From assembly GCA_024734555.1 (NCBI GenBank), contig JANPWX010000098.1, forward strand, positions 124,001-188,000: a stretch of DNA of 64,000 nt, read 5' to 3'. Below the pieces are notes generated by a model, which ran no database searches, had not been told where the DNA came from, and was given only the letters and a program-made list of their open reading frames with translations. The position numbers and the translations under genes are program-made. Positions 1 through 48,600 of the stretch are shown in pieces (positions within the stretch are counted from its first letter, which is position 1; each line of letters starts with the position of its first letter). This stretch comes from Trochalopteron elliotii (lineage: Eukaryota; Chordata; Aves; Passeriformes; Leiothrichidae).

Positions 1-191
1 CTGGGATGTGATGTCTGCAATAAGATGTTAAAACTCTTACAATTGTTTATTGACAAAAAAAAGAAAGAGAACGAAACCCAATCCATGCCTCTAAGCTAAG
101 CTTTTCTAGATCATCGTAAATCAGAAGTAATTTTCAGAAGTAGTTTTAAAACTTACATAAATTTAAATTAAACTTCTATTTGAACTTTTAG

Positions 192-34086
<33,895 letters not shown>

Positions 34087-35280
34087 GCAAAAATGAGGAT
34101 TTCTGGACAAAACTGTCCATGTATTTCCCAGCTCTTTTGGGAATGTCTAAAAGATTTCTTAAATCCCCAAAGCTGTGTGCATTTTGGAGCACCAAAGCTC
34201 TGTTTTTAATGACCCAACTGCACTTTTATTTTCTTGTGTATTTGCTTTGAGAACACTGGAGTAAAGAACAGTGAAAAATTACAGCAACTTTGGAACCAAA
34301 CCAACCACTTGCACGGACAAATATGTCCCTATACATAACATGCACACACAAGTAGAGACTTGAGACAGCTTATTTTTGAAACTGCCAGATGATACCCTTG
34401 TCTAAAAGATCACACATGGGGTGACATGGTAGCAACACTCATTTGGTCTGTTTATTTCATCATCCTGGAAGGAACTACATGTAGTTCACAGAGCACCGTA
34501 AAAGATTGTTGTGGACACTAAGTTGTGGGGAAATAGTGCCTTACTATATGTGGGTTGAGCTATGCAGAAGATGAGTGCATGATGACATATATGTTTTTTT
34601 TCTTTATGTCTTCCCTTCCAATTTAATATTTATTTTGTGGTTTTGGTGGGTTTGGGAGGAAGGATTTGATTGTGCACATCTTTTTAATAAGAGTGGAGTG
34701 TCTCAGGACAAGATTAGGTTATTTTCATCAAGTTCATTTCACATTTACCTTCCTCTTTAGCTTTTGCTCTTATTTTGGTAATGCTCTGATACAACACTGC
34801 TACTTTATGAAATCTTTGTATGACTACAAGACAGCTGCAAAAAACACTTTAACAAGAAATGTTTCATTGCATGTTTATTATGCAAGTTTAAAACAATCAA
34901 AAAACAACCTTCAGAAACAAGTTGATCAACATAAAAAAACATTCACAATAATTATATCCATAGTAATAGAGTGTTGTGGGCTTTATTGTACATCTGGAAC
35001 AAGTGTCATCAACCAACAATATGAATATGTGTTATGAATTTGACAGTAATTTTGGTTTCTCTCTTTTTTTTCTTTCTTTCATTTCTGCCACCTGTGATCG
35101 ATAGTGGAGTTGAAGATTTTCTTGTTAAATTATTTTTTAAAAGCAAAGCTGAAGCAATATCCATTCAGGGACTCCATCAGTTGCATCATGAAACACCAAT
35201 GATGTGTACATGACTCCATTTTGAGTCCTTTTCAATTGTAATGCCAGTCTTTACAAATAAAAAGAGACATTCAGAATGGA
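34087..35280 (+). other. RYR2: RYR2 3' untranslated region
   Basis: About 1.2 kb of non-coding sequence between the TAA at 34084-34086 and the first good poly(A) signal. It includes AU-rich stretches with ATTTA pentamers at 34621 and 34628 and a T/G-rich part around 34590-34660. The length fits a roughly 1.1-1.2 kb vertebrate RYR2 3' UTR. The end is estimated from the signal, not observed. Confidence 0.8.
35256..35261 (+). promoter_or_regulatory. RYR2: Poly(A) signal AATAAA of RYR2
   Basis: Canonical hexamer within acaAATAAAaagag, about 1.17 kb after the stop. It is followed about 30 bases later by G/T-rich sequence (ctggttttggtag, tctttgtt) suited to cleavage-factor binding. It is the only AATAAA between the stop codon and this point. 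A further AATAAA at 37016 is a possible distal site with no other support. Confidence 0.8.
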
Positions 35281-35284
35281 AACA

Positions 35285-38200
35285 AGCTGGTTTTGGTAGC
35301 ATTTGAAGTCTTTGTTATAGAGTCTTCTTATCAATCCCTGAATTAATTTGAACCACTTCAAATCAGGATTAAGCTGCTGTTTTCTTAATGTAAGGTTTTG
35401 GTACTCATTTTGGTCTTTTCTCCTGGACTTCCTGCTGTTCTGTTGCTCTCCCTCATTTCTTTACAGGTCACAGTTTTGCCATATAAGAAATTTTCTGTAT
35501 CAATATTCAGTTATAACTAAAAAAACAACCCAAACAAAATTACAGTTGAGGGAATAATCACTTAAAAATGCTAAGGCTGTATTCTTAAAAGCAAGGCTTT
35601 CAGTTCTGTGAATTTTGCTGAATTTGGTATCCTGTTCATGGTTCTGGTAGAATTCTCTCAAACTTTGCAAGATTTGAGGCCAGAGATGGGGCAGGCTGGT
35701 GACAGATCAAGGGAGAGGTACAGCAACTGCAATTTGTCTTCCATTTTTGAACCGCTGCCACCCAGACTGGAATGTTCAGTCCAGCTCTGTTTGCTCCCTG
35801 TTTGGAACAACTTCATAAAGCACCTTTATTCAGCCTTTCTGGGATTTGTGTCTAAGATTTAGAAATGGGGGATTGTGGTCATATTTCTTTTTGGGTGTAC
35901 AACATTAGAATAGTTGTTGTTTGCCACATGTAGGTACACAGGCTAATTTAGTTTTGCACATTTGGTAGCACAATATACAGCTAATGATTCTGAGGGATAT
36001 TTCAAGATTCCTTTATCTTCAAAACAAATTCAAATGGGCTTTGTAGGTAAATACCAGAAAAAATGTGACACGTTTCTTTAACCTCAAGTTCCAAGTCAGT
36101 GAACTCCTGGGGCATCCTTCCTGTTGAATCCAGTATGCTGTTTAACAAATATTTGTGAAGCCACACTTAAACACTAGAGGTTTTTTTATGATGAGATCTA
36201 CTGATTATATGGTGATGCAAAAAGTTTAAGTGTGAAAAATCTTCATTTATTAAATCAATTATAGCTTTCACAGAAGCAAATTCCTACATCTAGGAACTCT
36301 AGTCATCTAGGTCTACTAGTCATCTACATCTAGGTCAGGAGAGTTTACAAGATTAATGCTGAGTGCTGAAGAGGGATTTGGACTTGCTTTGACAGACCTT
36401 CAGACCCTGGTTTATGCAGTCCACTCTGCAGTGACTGTACACTTTCTGTGAGTCCCTGAACCTTAGCATTTCCTGTTTGATGCACTAAATTTGTCATGGA
36501 GAGCCTTTTTCTTAACAGATAATTCAACAAGACCCCCTCTAATGTACACTTTTAACAGGATAATATTATTCAGGAAGTCCACATACTATGTAATACACAC
36601 TGTGGGATACAATTTAATATTATTGAATTTGTTTTAGCCTTAGACAGAGTTGAAAAAAATCCTTAGATTTTGCTGAAAATTACTGTGAACTTCCTGTGAC
36701 AAATGCAATTTCTTTGAATTTTTGTGTTGTGAACAGTCAACCAACACAGCTAATTCATGCCTTTAATAGTTGCATCAAAAGAAATCAACAATGACACAAG
36801 TGTCCTGTATACTAGCACAATTTACAAGACCAGATGATAATAATATGTCACTTGAAAACTGCAGTTTCAGATCCAAGAAATTGAAAAAATTGGCGTTTAT
36901 GCATGTTACATTTATGCTAGGGTTATACATACACGTACATTTTTGTATGTTAATTTTTTTTCAGCTGTTAGTTGAATTTACTGATTGTATCAGTAAAATA
37001 GTAATTTTCAGGGGAAAATAAAGTATCTCCCACCCCTTATTGAAAAATGCAAAGACAGAATTTTTTTTGTTTATCTCTGAATGTCAAAAAAATTGAGAAG
37101 ACCTCCAAAACTGATGATCCCAGCACATCAATGTTGATTTCATCAAAGGAATGAAGAAGTGAAAGGCAACGGAAACACAAAGATGGAAGAGTAGTTGAGG
37201 TGTGATTTATTTGTGGGAGTTGTTACCTCATTATATATTGCTCCCTTTAGAATCGACCATTTTTACGCCTTCTTCTGATAATCTGTTCTTATGTCTTTCC
37301 TATTCCTTAAAGCTTTACTGTGTTTTTTTACTGAGACAATCAAGAAAATAGAAAGGGGGAAAATTATTCTGTAATATCCTTGGCCCCTGCATGACTACAA
37401 GAGTAATTCTAATAGCACTAATATGCTAATTAAAATTGTTCAATATTTTAATTTTTACTATCTTCCTACTGTTTCAGAGCTCTTACTAATATGAATTGCA
37501 TTAATGTTTATTTCTATAACTATGGTAATATTCCTGCCATCTTCAGAGGCACTGAATAATTCAGTTTACTTAAATAATCACCTGTGAAGTATTTATAGGA
37601 TGTAATATTATCTAAAGTAGAATATTTTAAAATTTTTTTTGTTCATTAGCCAAAACAAATAAAAATGGTGTCCAGCACAATATTTGTCAAATAAGACATC
37701 TGTCACAGGGAGCATGGCTGCATATGTTGCTTGATTAAATCTGTCTAATCTTTATGCTCATAAATACACCTTCTGCAATCTCTCTTCTTTAAGTCATAAC
37801 CCCTTTTATTTGTATAATTATTTGCTTCTTTGTCAGTTTTCTTCATCTTTTCTAAAGCCACGCCAAACCATAGAAGCTAGCTTACAAATAGAATTTCAGA
37901 CTATACAGACCTTAAAACATTTCTTAAGGAAAATTTGCAAGATATTTAAGCAGAAAGATATGTTTCTAATTTTTTAGGGCTTTTTAAAGCTTTTTTCTGG
38001 ATTAGGGTTTTCATTTTCGTCTGCATAACATTTTAAATGTATCCATGCAACTCCATCCATTTTACTTCACAATTATCTTTTTGGTTTGGATATTGTGAAC
38101 TGGATTTTTAGGCAAAAGGAAGAGTCTCTCTTGTGTGGTAGAGGAGACCCTTCTCAGCAGTTATTGAAGATCTCCATCGCCAAACAGCATCCTTCTGCTG

Positions 38201-39500
38201 TGTCAGTGGAGGTCAGGAGTTGCAATTCTTGATGTGAGCACCTTGCTTTTGTAATAGCATGACTATGAGCTAGTTTGCGGTTACAGAGGCTTAACTTATA
38301 AATTTGCTGCTGGATGGGAACATCTGAGCTAAAGTTCTCAAGAAAAGAACATGTTGAAATTTTTGGAATGGAAGGGGGAAAAGCTGAAAACCTCACAATT
38401 AAAAAACCTGAAGGTCCTTGCTGATGGTCCATTGTTTAAATGTTCCAAGTTTGCATGCAAGATGCAGTTGCTGACTTTCTTTGTAGAAATTGCAGTTACA
38501 TAGGCTAAATACCTCTCTCTCTAGATATGTTTTAAATAAGAACCTTTGGAATGCTGAAAGGATGGCTGAAGAATTCTGTGTCATGGAATTTGAGAGCTTA
38601 AATAGATTGAAAGGTTTCGGTTAGTTGTTCTTTATGTAGTGCTTGGAGGATAGAATGAAACTGTGTGAATTGATTGCACTGAAAAAATAAAACTATGCTG
38701 AGAGAATCAGAGAAGGGAAAGTCCTCAAGTCCTGTAACTACAAGTAAATAAATGGGAGAAGTGTAAAGGGTCATGTGCTGTTGTTGTATTTCTTCAGAGA
38801 TTAGTAAATTGCAGTAATTTTGAGGAAGTGTTATTCTCAGTGTTATCTGCACAGCAGGCACAGTGTGGCTCAAAGAAGCATTATTCTGTGAGCCATGCTG
38901 TGACTGTCATGCAGATCAGTGGGAAGGGAGAAGAATGGATGGCAGTGAGGCTGCTGTTCCCTCCTCTGGTAATGTTCTCGTGCTATGCTCAGTGCATCCA
39001 GTTCTGAAGGGGTCCCTTCTCACCTCCCTCAGCACTAGGGAAAGGAAGACAGCTGACCATCTGTGTGCTCTGGGTTGCGTTATAGGCTCAGCACTCTGGC
39101 AGCAGACTGGCACCACTGTACCTACTGATAGCTGCTATACACACACACTCAGACACTTCCTTGTGAGAACAAATTGAAGTTAAATTGATTAGACAGCTGC
39201 TTAGTGCTGACAACAAGGCATGTCCTTTTATCGTATGTCCCATCCTAATGGAAGGAAAGTTGTAAATTCACTGACTAAGAAATAGAAAAAAATTAGTACC
39301 ACTGGACCATATAGCAGGAATTGATTTTTGGCTCTGTCCAAACAAGATAAAATTTCAGGCACTAAGTAAAATATTCTGAACTTTTTATGTATCTACAATC
39401 CATATTAGAATAAGTGGCTTGATAAGACCTGTTTTAAAGTGCTTTACCATGTTTCCCTAAGATATTAATAAACCAAGTTGTTGATTTTGAATATTAATCA
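35285..39500. other. Intergenic, no gene recognised
   Basis: AT-rich sequence downstream of RYR2. Short open frames occur (35348-35862, 36345-36530, 38154-38873, 38863-39177) on both strands without domains, conserved motifs or paired splice sites. A small cluster of direct repeats (ctagtcatcta, acatctagg) lies at 36286-36336. The stretch at about 38860-39120 is GC-richer and unexplained. Confidence 0.75.
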
Positions 39501-39502
39501 TA

Positions 39503-39570
39503 CAATATCTCAAGTTGGAAAGGACATAAGAATCACCAAAACCCTATGTAGTTCCTTGTTATTTAAAAAT
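39503..39570 (-). mobile_element. CR1-type LINE 3' terminus, minus strand
   Basis: On the + strand it reads atcatacaatatctcaagtt, ggaaaggacataagaatcacc. This is the reverse complement of the CR1 3' end, which in forward sense is a gat-cctta-gg-tccttccaact-gatattctatgat type sequence. Only the terminal ~70 bases are recognisable. Confidence 0.8.
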
Positions 39571-42379
39571 ATTTTTGTCCTTAATCATCTACGTATCCAA
39601 CATTAAGCCCATCCAAGTGATAGGGAAAATTATATTCATCATTCTCTGAAGCACAGAAAAGAGTGCTGGTTCATAATGTTCTGTGCACATCTGGAAGACC
39701 ACTTAGTATTTCCTGTCCAAAGCTCATTCCATTCTGTCAGATTTATTTAAAAACTAACACTGAATTTATTTTCTTCAGTGGTTCTTTATGCTTGGACAAG
39801 TGTAGAATTAATAATAATTTAAATACAAGAATGTAAAAATACATCCATAATCTCAGAATTTCTCTCTCTCTGATTTAGCTTTCGTTATTCTGGACTGTAA
39901 TGAGGCAATTTTTCTTTCTGTTTGCTCAGACTTCTGCCCCATATCAGGAGGTTAATATCACATACTTTGCAATACTTGGAAGTGATTATATACAAAGGCC
40001 AAAATAATCCTGGATGATTTCAGAGAAAAGTGCAATAAAATTTTCCTGATAGTCCTTGGCAATATATGAAATCCATTTCTTGTTTAAATTTTGATTCTGC
40101 AAATGGTTTCAGAAGCTCTCTGGAGTGTTGCAGACTGGAAAATCATTCTTTTTATATTTTCCAAACCTTTGTTTGTCTGAATGTTCCTTAACATCTAAAA
40201 AGTACGCAAATGTAAACTGGGGACTTTCCAGTACTGAGTGCTAATAGCAATCTCCAAAGTATATAATCAATAATCTGTACACTTTTTGCTTCTATATGCA
40301 TCATGGAGCTGAGGTATAATTAATTACTAATTAGTTATTATATTTTTATAAGGAATCTTTGTGCATTCTGAGTTGCAGTAGCCTCTTACCTGACTTATTT
40401 GATTAAAAAATAATAATCTAATTAATTAATATGCATATTTCACCTAGACATTTTTATGCAAGCTATGAGTTCCTTGCCATAGGAATTCAACAGAGTTACA
40501 AAAGACTGGTTGAAATGAACTTCTGAGGGGCAATCTGAATAATACTGCTCAAAATGTTCTGCCTGGGAGAATTGCTAAAAATCAATTCACATTAATTTTT
40601 TCTTCTATTGTGTGCTGCTTAATTTGTCAGTTGGGGCAGTGTAAACTACAAGAATCTGAAACTGTGAAAGGAAGTTACTATACAAGGCTGTTTTCTAGTT
40701 AACTTTTTGAGTATGTGAGCAGCTTTTGACAAACTGTGTCCCAATTATCCAGCTTGCAGTTTAACCATGATTTGCATGTAGAAAGAACTGTGCTGGCGTT
40801 GTTTTGACCAAGTTGACCTAGAAGCAGTAAACATCTTTATTTGTTGTGCTTGTGGTCTGGAGGCTAGTAAAACTCAGATATCCCAGAGCCCTACTCACAT
40901 TATCTGATATCTCTTTTTGCCTTTACATCCTGGTTGTATCTTACTGTGGCATAATTTGTGTTCCCATGGTTTGGGTTATTTTTATTACCTGAGATCCTTT
41001 AAAGTTTCTTCACTACATGTAAATTGTTACATGCTCCAGAAACTTGCACGAGTGTAGCCAGGGGATCAAAGTGATGCACCAGAACTAACTAAACAGGGAG
41101 ATGCTGGGATAAGATGGATTCTGGCTCAGGCAACTGAATCTAGGGTGCCATATTTCTAGGTCACATGTTCTCTTCTTTTCCGTGGACAAGACATGCACAG
41201 AGAAATTATACAAATCTGTCCAGTCGCATGGGAGCAATGAAGGGTTTCAAACAATCATAAAAGCAGGAAGTGGCAATCCCGAGAAAATAAATGAACCAAC
41301 TCACAAACTTTATACAAACCAGGGTAGTAAATGTTCAGAAGCAGGCAAAATGAATTTTTTGACAAAACTAATCTTATTCTAGTCACATACCCAGTGACAA
41401 CTGAGGAACACAGAAGAACTAATGTGTGTGATGAGGTAGATATTCTGACTGTGCGTATTCTGACGGTGCTATGCGTGTCTGGCAGAGTTGGATACATGGC
41501 AGTGAAAGCATGTTTAGCTGTGCAATAATGTGTGGCATGTCCAACTGGAAAAGGGAAATTTTGGCATAAATACTAATTAGAGAAGAATTAATGTTTTTAG
41601 TGGAAAATAATCCTTTTTGATGCATACAGATATTGTTAGATACTTTATCAGTTCTTACATGGTGAAATTATATGGTACCCTCTTTATATTCAAAAGTAAC
41701 ATTCAATATGGGATCTGTAAAGATCAATGTTTCTGTATACTGCTTTTGCAATTCACCTGTATTCCTAATATGGTTCAAATTAATTAATCTGGTCTACTTT
41801 GGAGGCATAAAATAAGCACAAGGATAATGTTGGGAAGAAATGTTTATTTAATTTTGAGTCTTGTAACCCCATGTTTTTTTACAGTTTAATTGAAACAGTG
41901 AATCTCCCAGATTTTCTCATAGAAACCACAAACCACGTTACAACCACAAAAAGAAATCAAGTTCTAAGGAAAACACTGTCTTCATTTCCAAAGATTCATG
42001 AGGACTGATCTGATACATATATTTGCTTTTCTTCAAGGAGAACAGCCTTTGAAAGCTATTGTTACTGTGTTCTTAAAGACAATTCTTTTCTGAGGGGGTC
42101 GTGGGGGGGGAAGTCAACAGTACCATATAAAGTTTAATTTCATACACAGATTATACTCTAATTGTCATAATAATAATACTCCCTTCTCATACTTAGTTTT
42201 TTTAAAGGTTTGACTAACCATCTTGTGAGCCATTTGCACTAGCTTTGCAGGAAAGGCAGTTTCATTGGACAGGTTTCTTCCATTTATAAAAGAGATTACT
42301 CTGGAAAAATATCATACTTATTAAATAAAAGAGACATCTAGAAAATCATGAGTGTCCTGGAGAGTGTATGGGAATTGAT
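39571..42379. other. Intergenic, no gene recognised
   Basis: AT-rich, with only short open frames on both strands (41182-41625 region). A G-rich spot at 42094-42110 has runs of five and eight G. No RNA gene, promoter or coding exon can be supported. Confidence 0.75.
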
Positions 42380-42640
42380 TGTGCTAGTCTACATGCAATG
42401 GAGAAGGGGACTAAATCCTGGGATTTAATCTAGAAATCAGGAAAAATCTTTTCCCTAGGAGAGGGGTGCAGCACTGAAAAAGTTGTCCAGGGATTCCCAT
42501 CCTTAGAGATGCTCAGAGTTCATCTCTGAGTAGAAGCCTAGGCTTAAATGCTATCCAAAAGTGCTGTCCAAGCAAGACTGCTTTGATTCTGTTGGACAGA
42601 GACATCAAAAGGGTTCTTGCTTTTTGCTAAGCCTCCAGTT
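42380..42640 (+). mobile_element. CR1-type LINE remnant (highly degenerate)
   Basis: The stretch aatcttttccctaggagagg, gtgcagcactgaaaaagttg, tccagggattcccatcctta and gagatgctcagagttcatct (about 42447-42526) aligns by eye with the CR1 3' region. The later actgctttgattctgttgga also fits. The outer boundaries are approximate, the recognisable core being 42440-42610. Confidence 0.7.
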
Positions 42641-45600
42641 ATAGGGGTAATTAATTTTGGATACAAATTGCTGGCCTTCATGTCCATTTAGTCAGACATG
42701 AAGTATGGCCACTCTTCTTTTGAGCTTTAATATCTGTCCTAAAAGTTTGTACTGAGTGATTTTTTTTTTTGGTTTTGTTTTTGTTTGTCTCCAGAGGTTC
42801 ACTGTGATTCAGAAAGGTGATGAGAATGGGAAAGGCTTTAAAAAGTGAAGTAACTTTTTTTTTTTTTTAACCTGAACTAAATTTCTAAGTTCTCAAAAAA
42901 ATTGAAAGTAATTCTGTGTGTCTGACTGAAGTGTTAGTATTCCTAAGAGAAGGCTATTAGGAAACAAATGTGACAATTACTTTTATTTCTGCTTTCTTCT
43001 GCTCCCTTTCAGCTGTCATGGTCTTTATCATTTTGTTTCCCCAAATATCCTCCTGTAACTTATTACATTACTATCATAGCATTACACCGTTTGTCCTTAT
43101 GCCCAGAATGAACAGGCAGCTAAAGTGTCCAACATTCTTTTAACAAATGCAAATTGTCACCCAGTTAAGATTAATTGCAAAGGACACTATCAGAAATTAT
43201 TATTGCAAATTACATTTAAGAGAGTCCTTTGGTCAAAACAGGTTTTATGGGATAAAGCATGTCTAAGCATTCATGAGGTCACAGAAATAAGTAGGTGAAT
43301 AAGATCCAGAAACTAATCATAATCAATGGAAGAAAGATGATCACTAATTATCAAAACCCTTTCTGGGAAAAGGAAATTAGTTAGAAAATGTATGTAATGA
43401 CTTAGAAAATTAGATGTGATTTACAGAAATGTAGAAAGGCATTCAAAACTGAAAGCTCACTTATAAAGTGGTAAGGTTTCTGAAATTTAAGTTTTTCCTT
43501 GGGAAAAATAATTTAAAATACAGGGTTTCTATTAGACTGACTTAGAATGTTTTTTTAAGCAGAACAGGGAGCAACCTCTAGCTAAACAGGACTTGGAAAA
43601 ATAAATCTAGAATACAATGAGAAAATGTTTGTGTTGCTCCAGTTTTAGAAGCAGAAGGTTTGTGTGGAGGGCAGATACATCCCTGAGCACTGTTTATGTG
43701 TCAGTATTCTAGCATGAATTCTTGGTTGTGGCTGAAGGAATTCAGGAGCTGGATTGCAGCTGCCCTGCATGCTGAGAAATGCTAAGCCTCTTTTATCTGC
43801 TTGACTGTATGCAGTCATCATGCATGCAACAAAGACCAGCCAATGGGGAATTAGAGACATAAAAATTATCTTCTCAGCTTCTCTGCCTGTTACAGACACA
43901 GGTAGAACACAGTTATTACCAGGACTTACCCACTGGGAACTCTGGAGGCTTTGTAATCAAAATGAAATAATTGAACCATGCAGCCCCACTGTTAAAAGAG
44001 TTCTGGGAAAAAAACACTGAAAACGCAGAAGGCTTCCACATGTTTTACACAGTTTTGAACAGGCTTCTAGCCCTTAGGATGTTGAGCAGCTTCAGGAGAT
44101 AACTTCATTTTTGGAAAAGATATTGAAGAACTAATCTGTTAATCTGGTGAATGGTTATGACTGAAACTTCCTTCTTTACACTACAATATAAGATAGAATG
44201 ATACAAAAATAGCCTGAGCTCTCCAATTCATATGAATAATGAAAGAATCAATAATTTGTGTGTATAAAAAATTAAGCTGGATGTTTGGAACTAAGCTCAG
44301 TCCTTTTAATAATGTGATTATTACTTTAGGAGAGAAAAAATATTTTATTTTTAAAAAGGAAATCATGGTGAGATTACCAGATTGTCATTTCCCCCCTTCA
44401 TTTATGCCTGGTCTATGTGAGTTGTGGATTGTCTGATTCCCAGAGTAAGGTGAGTTCCCACCTGAGCATGAGGTGCCATTTAAGCTAAGACCCTGGTGTG
44501 CACCAGCATGGGGTGTCTGTGGTAGAGTCTCTTGGGGACCCTGATCTGTAGGTGTTGCTCAGCTCAGGGAGATCAGTCTGGTAAATTAAATGAAGAGCAC
44601 CCTAGCTTCCTCGAGCAGAATGTGGTACAGTTATACAGCTTTTAATTTTTACTCCATTGTTTCAGAAAGAAAATAATTTTAAAAACTGTTGATCCTTATA
44701 TGTAAGAAACCATTGCAATATATCTGTTTGTTTGGAAACCAATTCCCAGTTGTCAACAAGCTGTGCAAAGAGATTCTGGCATTTTTTCCTGTCTACTGAT
44801 TTTCAATTTGTGATAATATCTTGGCTATCAAAAGAGGAAAAAAGGTTTCTATACAGAACTACCTGACTTTTCTTGGAACTTAATAGCAAATGTATGTTAA
44901 TTTGTGTTGGTGTACACTGCAACAAATTTGCTTCAAATGCTTTCTTTTCCCAATCCTTTTCCATTGTTTCAAATGCTAATTCTTTTTTCTGTGTCATATG
45001 TTTTTGCTTGGTTAGTGGTTAACCTCTTCCCCCTGAGGATTCTACCAGTCACAGAGCTGTTCAGCTGTCTCTTGGAAAAACAGAATTATGACTTTTTCAC
45101 CTGAAAATTTGTGAGGCTTATTTTCTCATATCTGTATTTTTATTCTATTATTATTTTATTATTTCTCTTAATTTTAAAATATTAATTTAGTAATTTCTAA
45201 ACTCTCTCTGGATACCAAAGTTTTCCAACAAAAAAATTAGAGTAACATGCTCATGCATTCACTTAAATGAATGTATGACATGAAGGAGGAGAATGCAATT
45301 AAAGATAATGTTCCAATGCCATTCCAAGTTTTTTATTACCTCCAGCAATCACTAAATTTGGAATATTATCACATACAGCTGCAATGAAAACATGTTTTCA
45401 CTTGAGTAGGCTATAGTGTTATTGTTAATGTCAACTGTGTGTAGTTGTTCATACATTTTCACTTAAAGATTCAAAGATAAACCAATTAAACATAATTCCC
45501 TCCATAAGACTCCTTTCATGCCTCAAAAAAAGGCATCAGTGAAGAACAAATGAGTCAAAAATTCACTTTTTTGCTTAGTATCTTTTCATGCTTTTGCAAA

Positions 45601-48600
45601 TATTGATTGTTATGTTGTATCAAAGCAATGAAGTCTTGTTAATTTAATACTCTTGGAAAAATTCCAAATAGGTTGATATGGGTGGATTTTCTCATATATA
45701 TCTAACACTGAGATCCCAGTTCTGGATATCAAAAAAAAATAGAAATTTAGAAATTTAGAAATCCTAAAAGAATTAAAAAAAAAATCACATTCATGAAAAT
45801 ATTAATGTTCAGATTTCAGGCTTTGCATTTCATATGTTGTCCTTATGAAATATTTTTAGGTATCATTACATACTCTTACTGTTTTATGCATTCACACTAG
45901 TTGGCTCCTGCAATTGCTTGTTTTGGTTCAAGTAGAATCTTTTGTAGCCTTTTCCAGCCAAGAAGGCCAGTGGCAGCTTTAAAGGAGAACAGGCTGTGGG
46001 AAAGACTGGCCTCTGACTTTTGTAAGATTACTCTGACTGAAAATGTTGAACTCACTTTCGTTCACAAATTTTTGAATATAAGAGCTTAAATTTAATTTTT
46101 TCTATACTTTCTGTATAGAATAGACTTGTGTTTTATGCAGTTGCACATAACAAATTGTATTTGAGGAGAACATATCTCTCAAACATCCTACTTTTCTTAT
46201 ATTGAGGGTAACAGACTGTACAGAAACAAACATTTCCTGATTTATTTCAATATTTGATCAGCCTCCATTATAGAAATTAAAACCTTATTTATAAAGTTAC
46301 TTCATCAAGTACAACAAAAAAGAATTTTTCTGTACTTTACCTATCTAAACTTTATTTTTCTAAAGCACTTTTTCATACTCTGTTTTTCACTCCCACAAAG
46401 ATGTTTATTTTCTATTGAGTCATCTCTCGATTTTGTTTTGATAAATTAAGGGCACTGAATTCTTTATATCTTTCTCTGTAAGACGATTTCTTCAGATGTC
46501 ATCAACTTTTTGAAAAGCATGTTTTTTCAAGCATGAGCAGGAGAATCATATGCACTGTAGAAGTATACACAGAGAATCAAATGAACACTCATATGACTTC
46601 CTTATGCTGCCTGGGTTTGGTTAAATCCTTTTGAAAGAAGGATCATGCTGAAAACGTGACTGTATTTGCTTGAACAGTATCACAACTGCATATTTTCAAA
46701 CCCCACTGCTTGCCAGGTTAAGGTGAGATTGTGTTGGTTTTTTGTGAACCTGTGACTTCAAACTATTCAAAATGACCAGTCAAAATCCAAGCCCGTATGT
46801 GACTCTCTTGTGCTCCACAGCAATTGCTATGCTGTTTTTCTCCTGTAAGAGGTGTTGAGCTGTTTAGTAACAGTATTTAAACTAATTTCCATTAAAATAC
46901 TACTGCTGGTTACCCAACACTAATTCCAACAGAATGCCTCATGGAAGTTTTCACTTCTCTGTCTTCTAAAATGTCACAAGAAAATATTCTAGGTTCAGTT
47001 TATGAAAGGAAAATAATTAATAGCTTATGTTCTCTCTTTATGCAATTAGTTAGTCTTTTAAAAGTGTCTGAAAAACCTTTTGGATATCAAAATTCATCAC
47101 CAATCCAACAGCTCCCTTCCTTGCCTGGCCCAACTACCCCTAGGTGCTTTCTCTTCCTTTCCTCCTGCTTGCTTCCTGTAGGGTTCCTTTGGAGGACATT
47201 TTGGCAATGACTTCTAGATGTTAGAGCCTTAGGAACTTTGTTAGTGTGAAAAGAGTGCTTTGCTTAACATTATCTGAGTTTCCTCAAAGGGGCTGATAAT
47301 GCGTTTTTAAGAATTATATTATGAATAGAAGCCATACTTCACCTCTTTTGATTACACTTCTCTTCGAAGGATCTGATCTTTCCATTCACATCTGTTATTT
47401 TCCCCTCCTGAATTCCTTTTAAAATGCTTAGGGTGCCCAGAGGAAAAGACATTTTAGCTGACATTTGGAAGTCAGGTTTTTTACTTACTTAATTTCTTTT
47501 TTTGGTTTTGGATGCCTGTCGTTCTTGTTTCCACTCAAATTCCACAATTCCTGTGTATGTAGCTGCACTGATATTTAGCTGATATTTTGTGGCACCAGAT
47601 GAATTCCCTGTGGAAGTGGGGCAACCACAGCAGCCTCCTCAGGAAAGGCAGCGCTCTCTGTGGGATAAAAGGTGTGTCCAAGTGCCAGACCTGCCTCCTC
47701 CAGACTCTCTTGCTGGTAGCACGTGTAAGGGATGAAGTGTATGTGTAAGTTATAACAGAGCCATTTGCTGCAATTCCTGCCATGGTGAAGCATGGCAGGA
47801 AGAAATAGAGATCAATGTCTGCAGTAGCTCTGTTCAGGACCACAGAGGTGCCATCAGTATTCTTTAGGGCAGTATTCTATTCTCCACTTTCTTTACAAGT
47901 ACCATACAGCCATGCCAATAGCCCCTAAAATTATTCTATTCAATGTTTCAGGGCTATTTTACTGGAGAATTTATACCTCTCTCTTCCATTAACTTTGGCT
48001 ACTGATTTTAGATCCTACTTATTTGATTGCTGTTATTTTTCTTTGTGTAAGAAATATTGTATTCATCTCCTGAGCTCTTGATGTGAATATTTCACAGTAA
48101 TTCTAAAAGCTGCATGTCATGTTCATATGGTGTTCTCACTACAGATTCAGAAGCCATTTACAAACTGTACTTTATAAGGGGAACCTGATTCCAGAGCTTG
48201 AAACAGAACAATTTCACATATGAAAATAATTCAGTAGGACATTGGTTCTTAAAGACAAATCCTTCATAATAATTTAGGCATTTATGTGGGCCTAACATCT
48301 TTTAATGGTTCTGACAGAACAGCTTGATTAAAGATGCCCAGAGAAGATTAATGACTGCATTAAATATACGACCTTATGGTATCTCATAAAATTGTTCTCT
48401 GAAAGTTAAATGCAGGCTTAATAAACAGTAATTATTCCTGCCTACCATATGGCTGATACCAGATACATGAGGGTAGAACCCACTTGAAATACTATTCATA
48501 GTGTCAGGTAAGTTGAATAAAAACATTAATTACTTGTATCATGAAACATAAGAGGTGATTGCCCCTAGGGCAAATGTCATGTTGATAAAAATAGTTGCTG

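Noticed and set aside
38863..39177. 104-codon plus-strand frame in the intergenic region
   Set aside because: Cys-rich but without a recognisable domain, overlapped by an open frame on the opposite strand, and with no splice or poly(A) context.
42094..42110. G-quadruplex
   Set aside because: Only two G runs (5 and 8) are present. A four-tract structure would require splitting the longer run, so support is weak.
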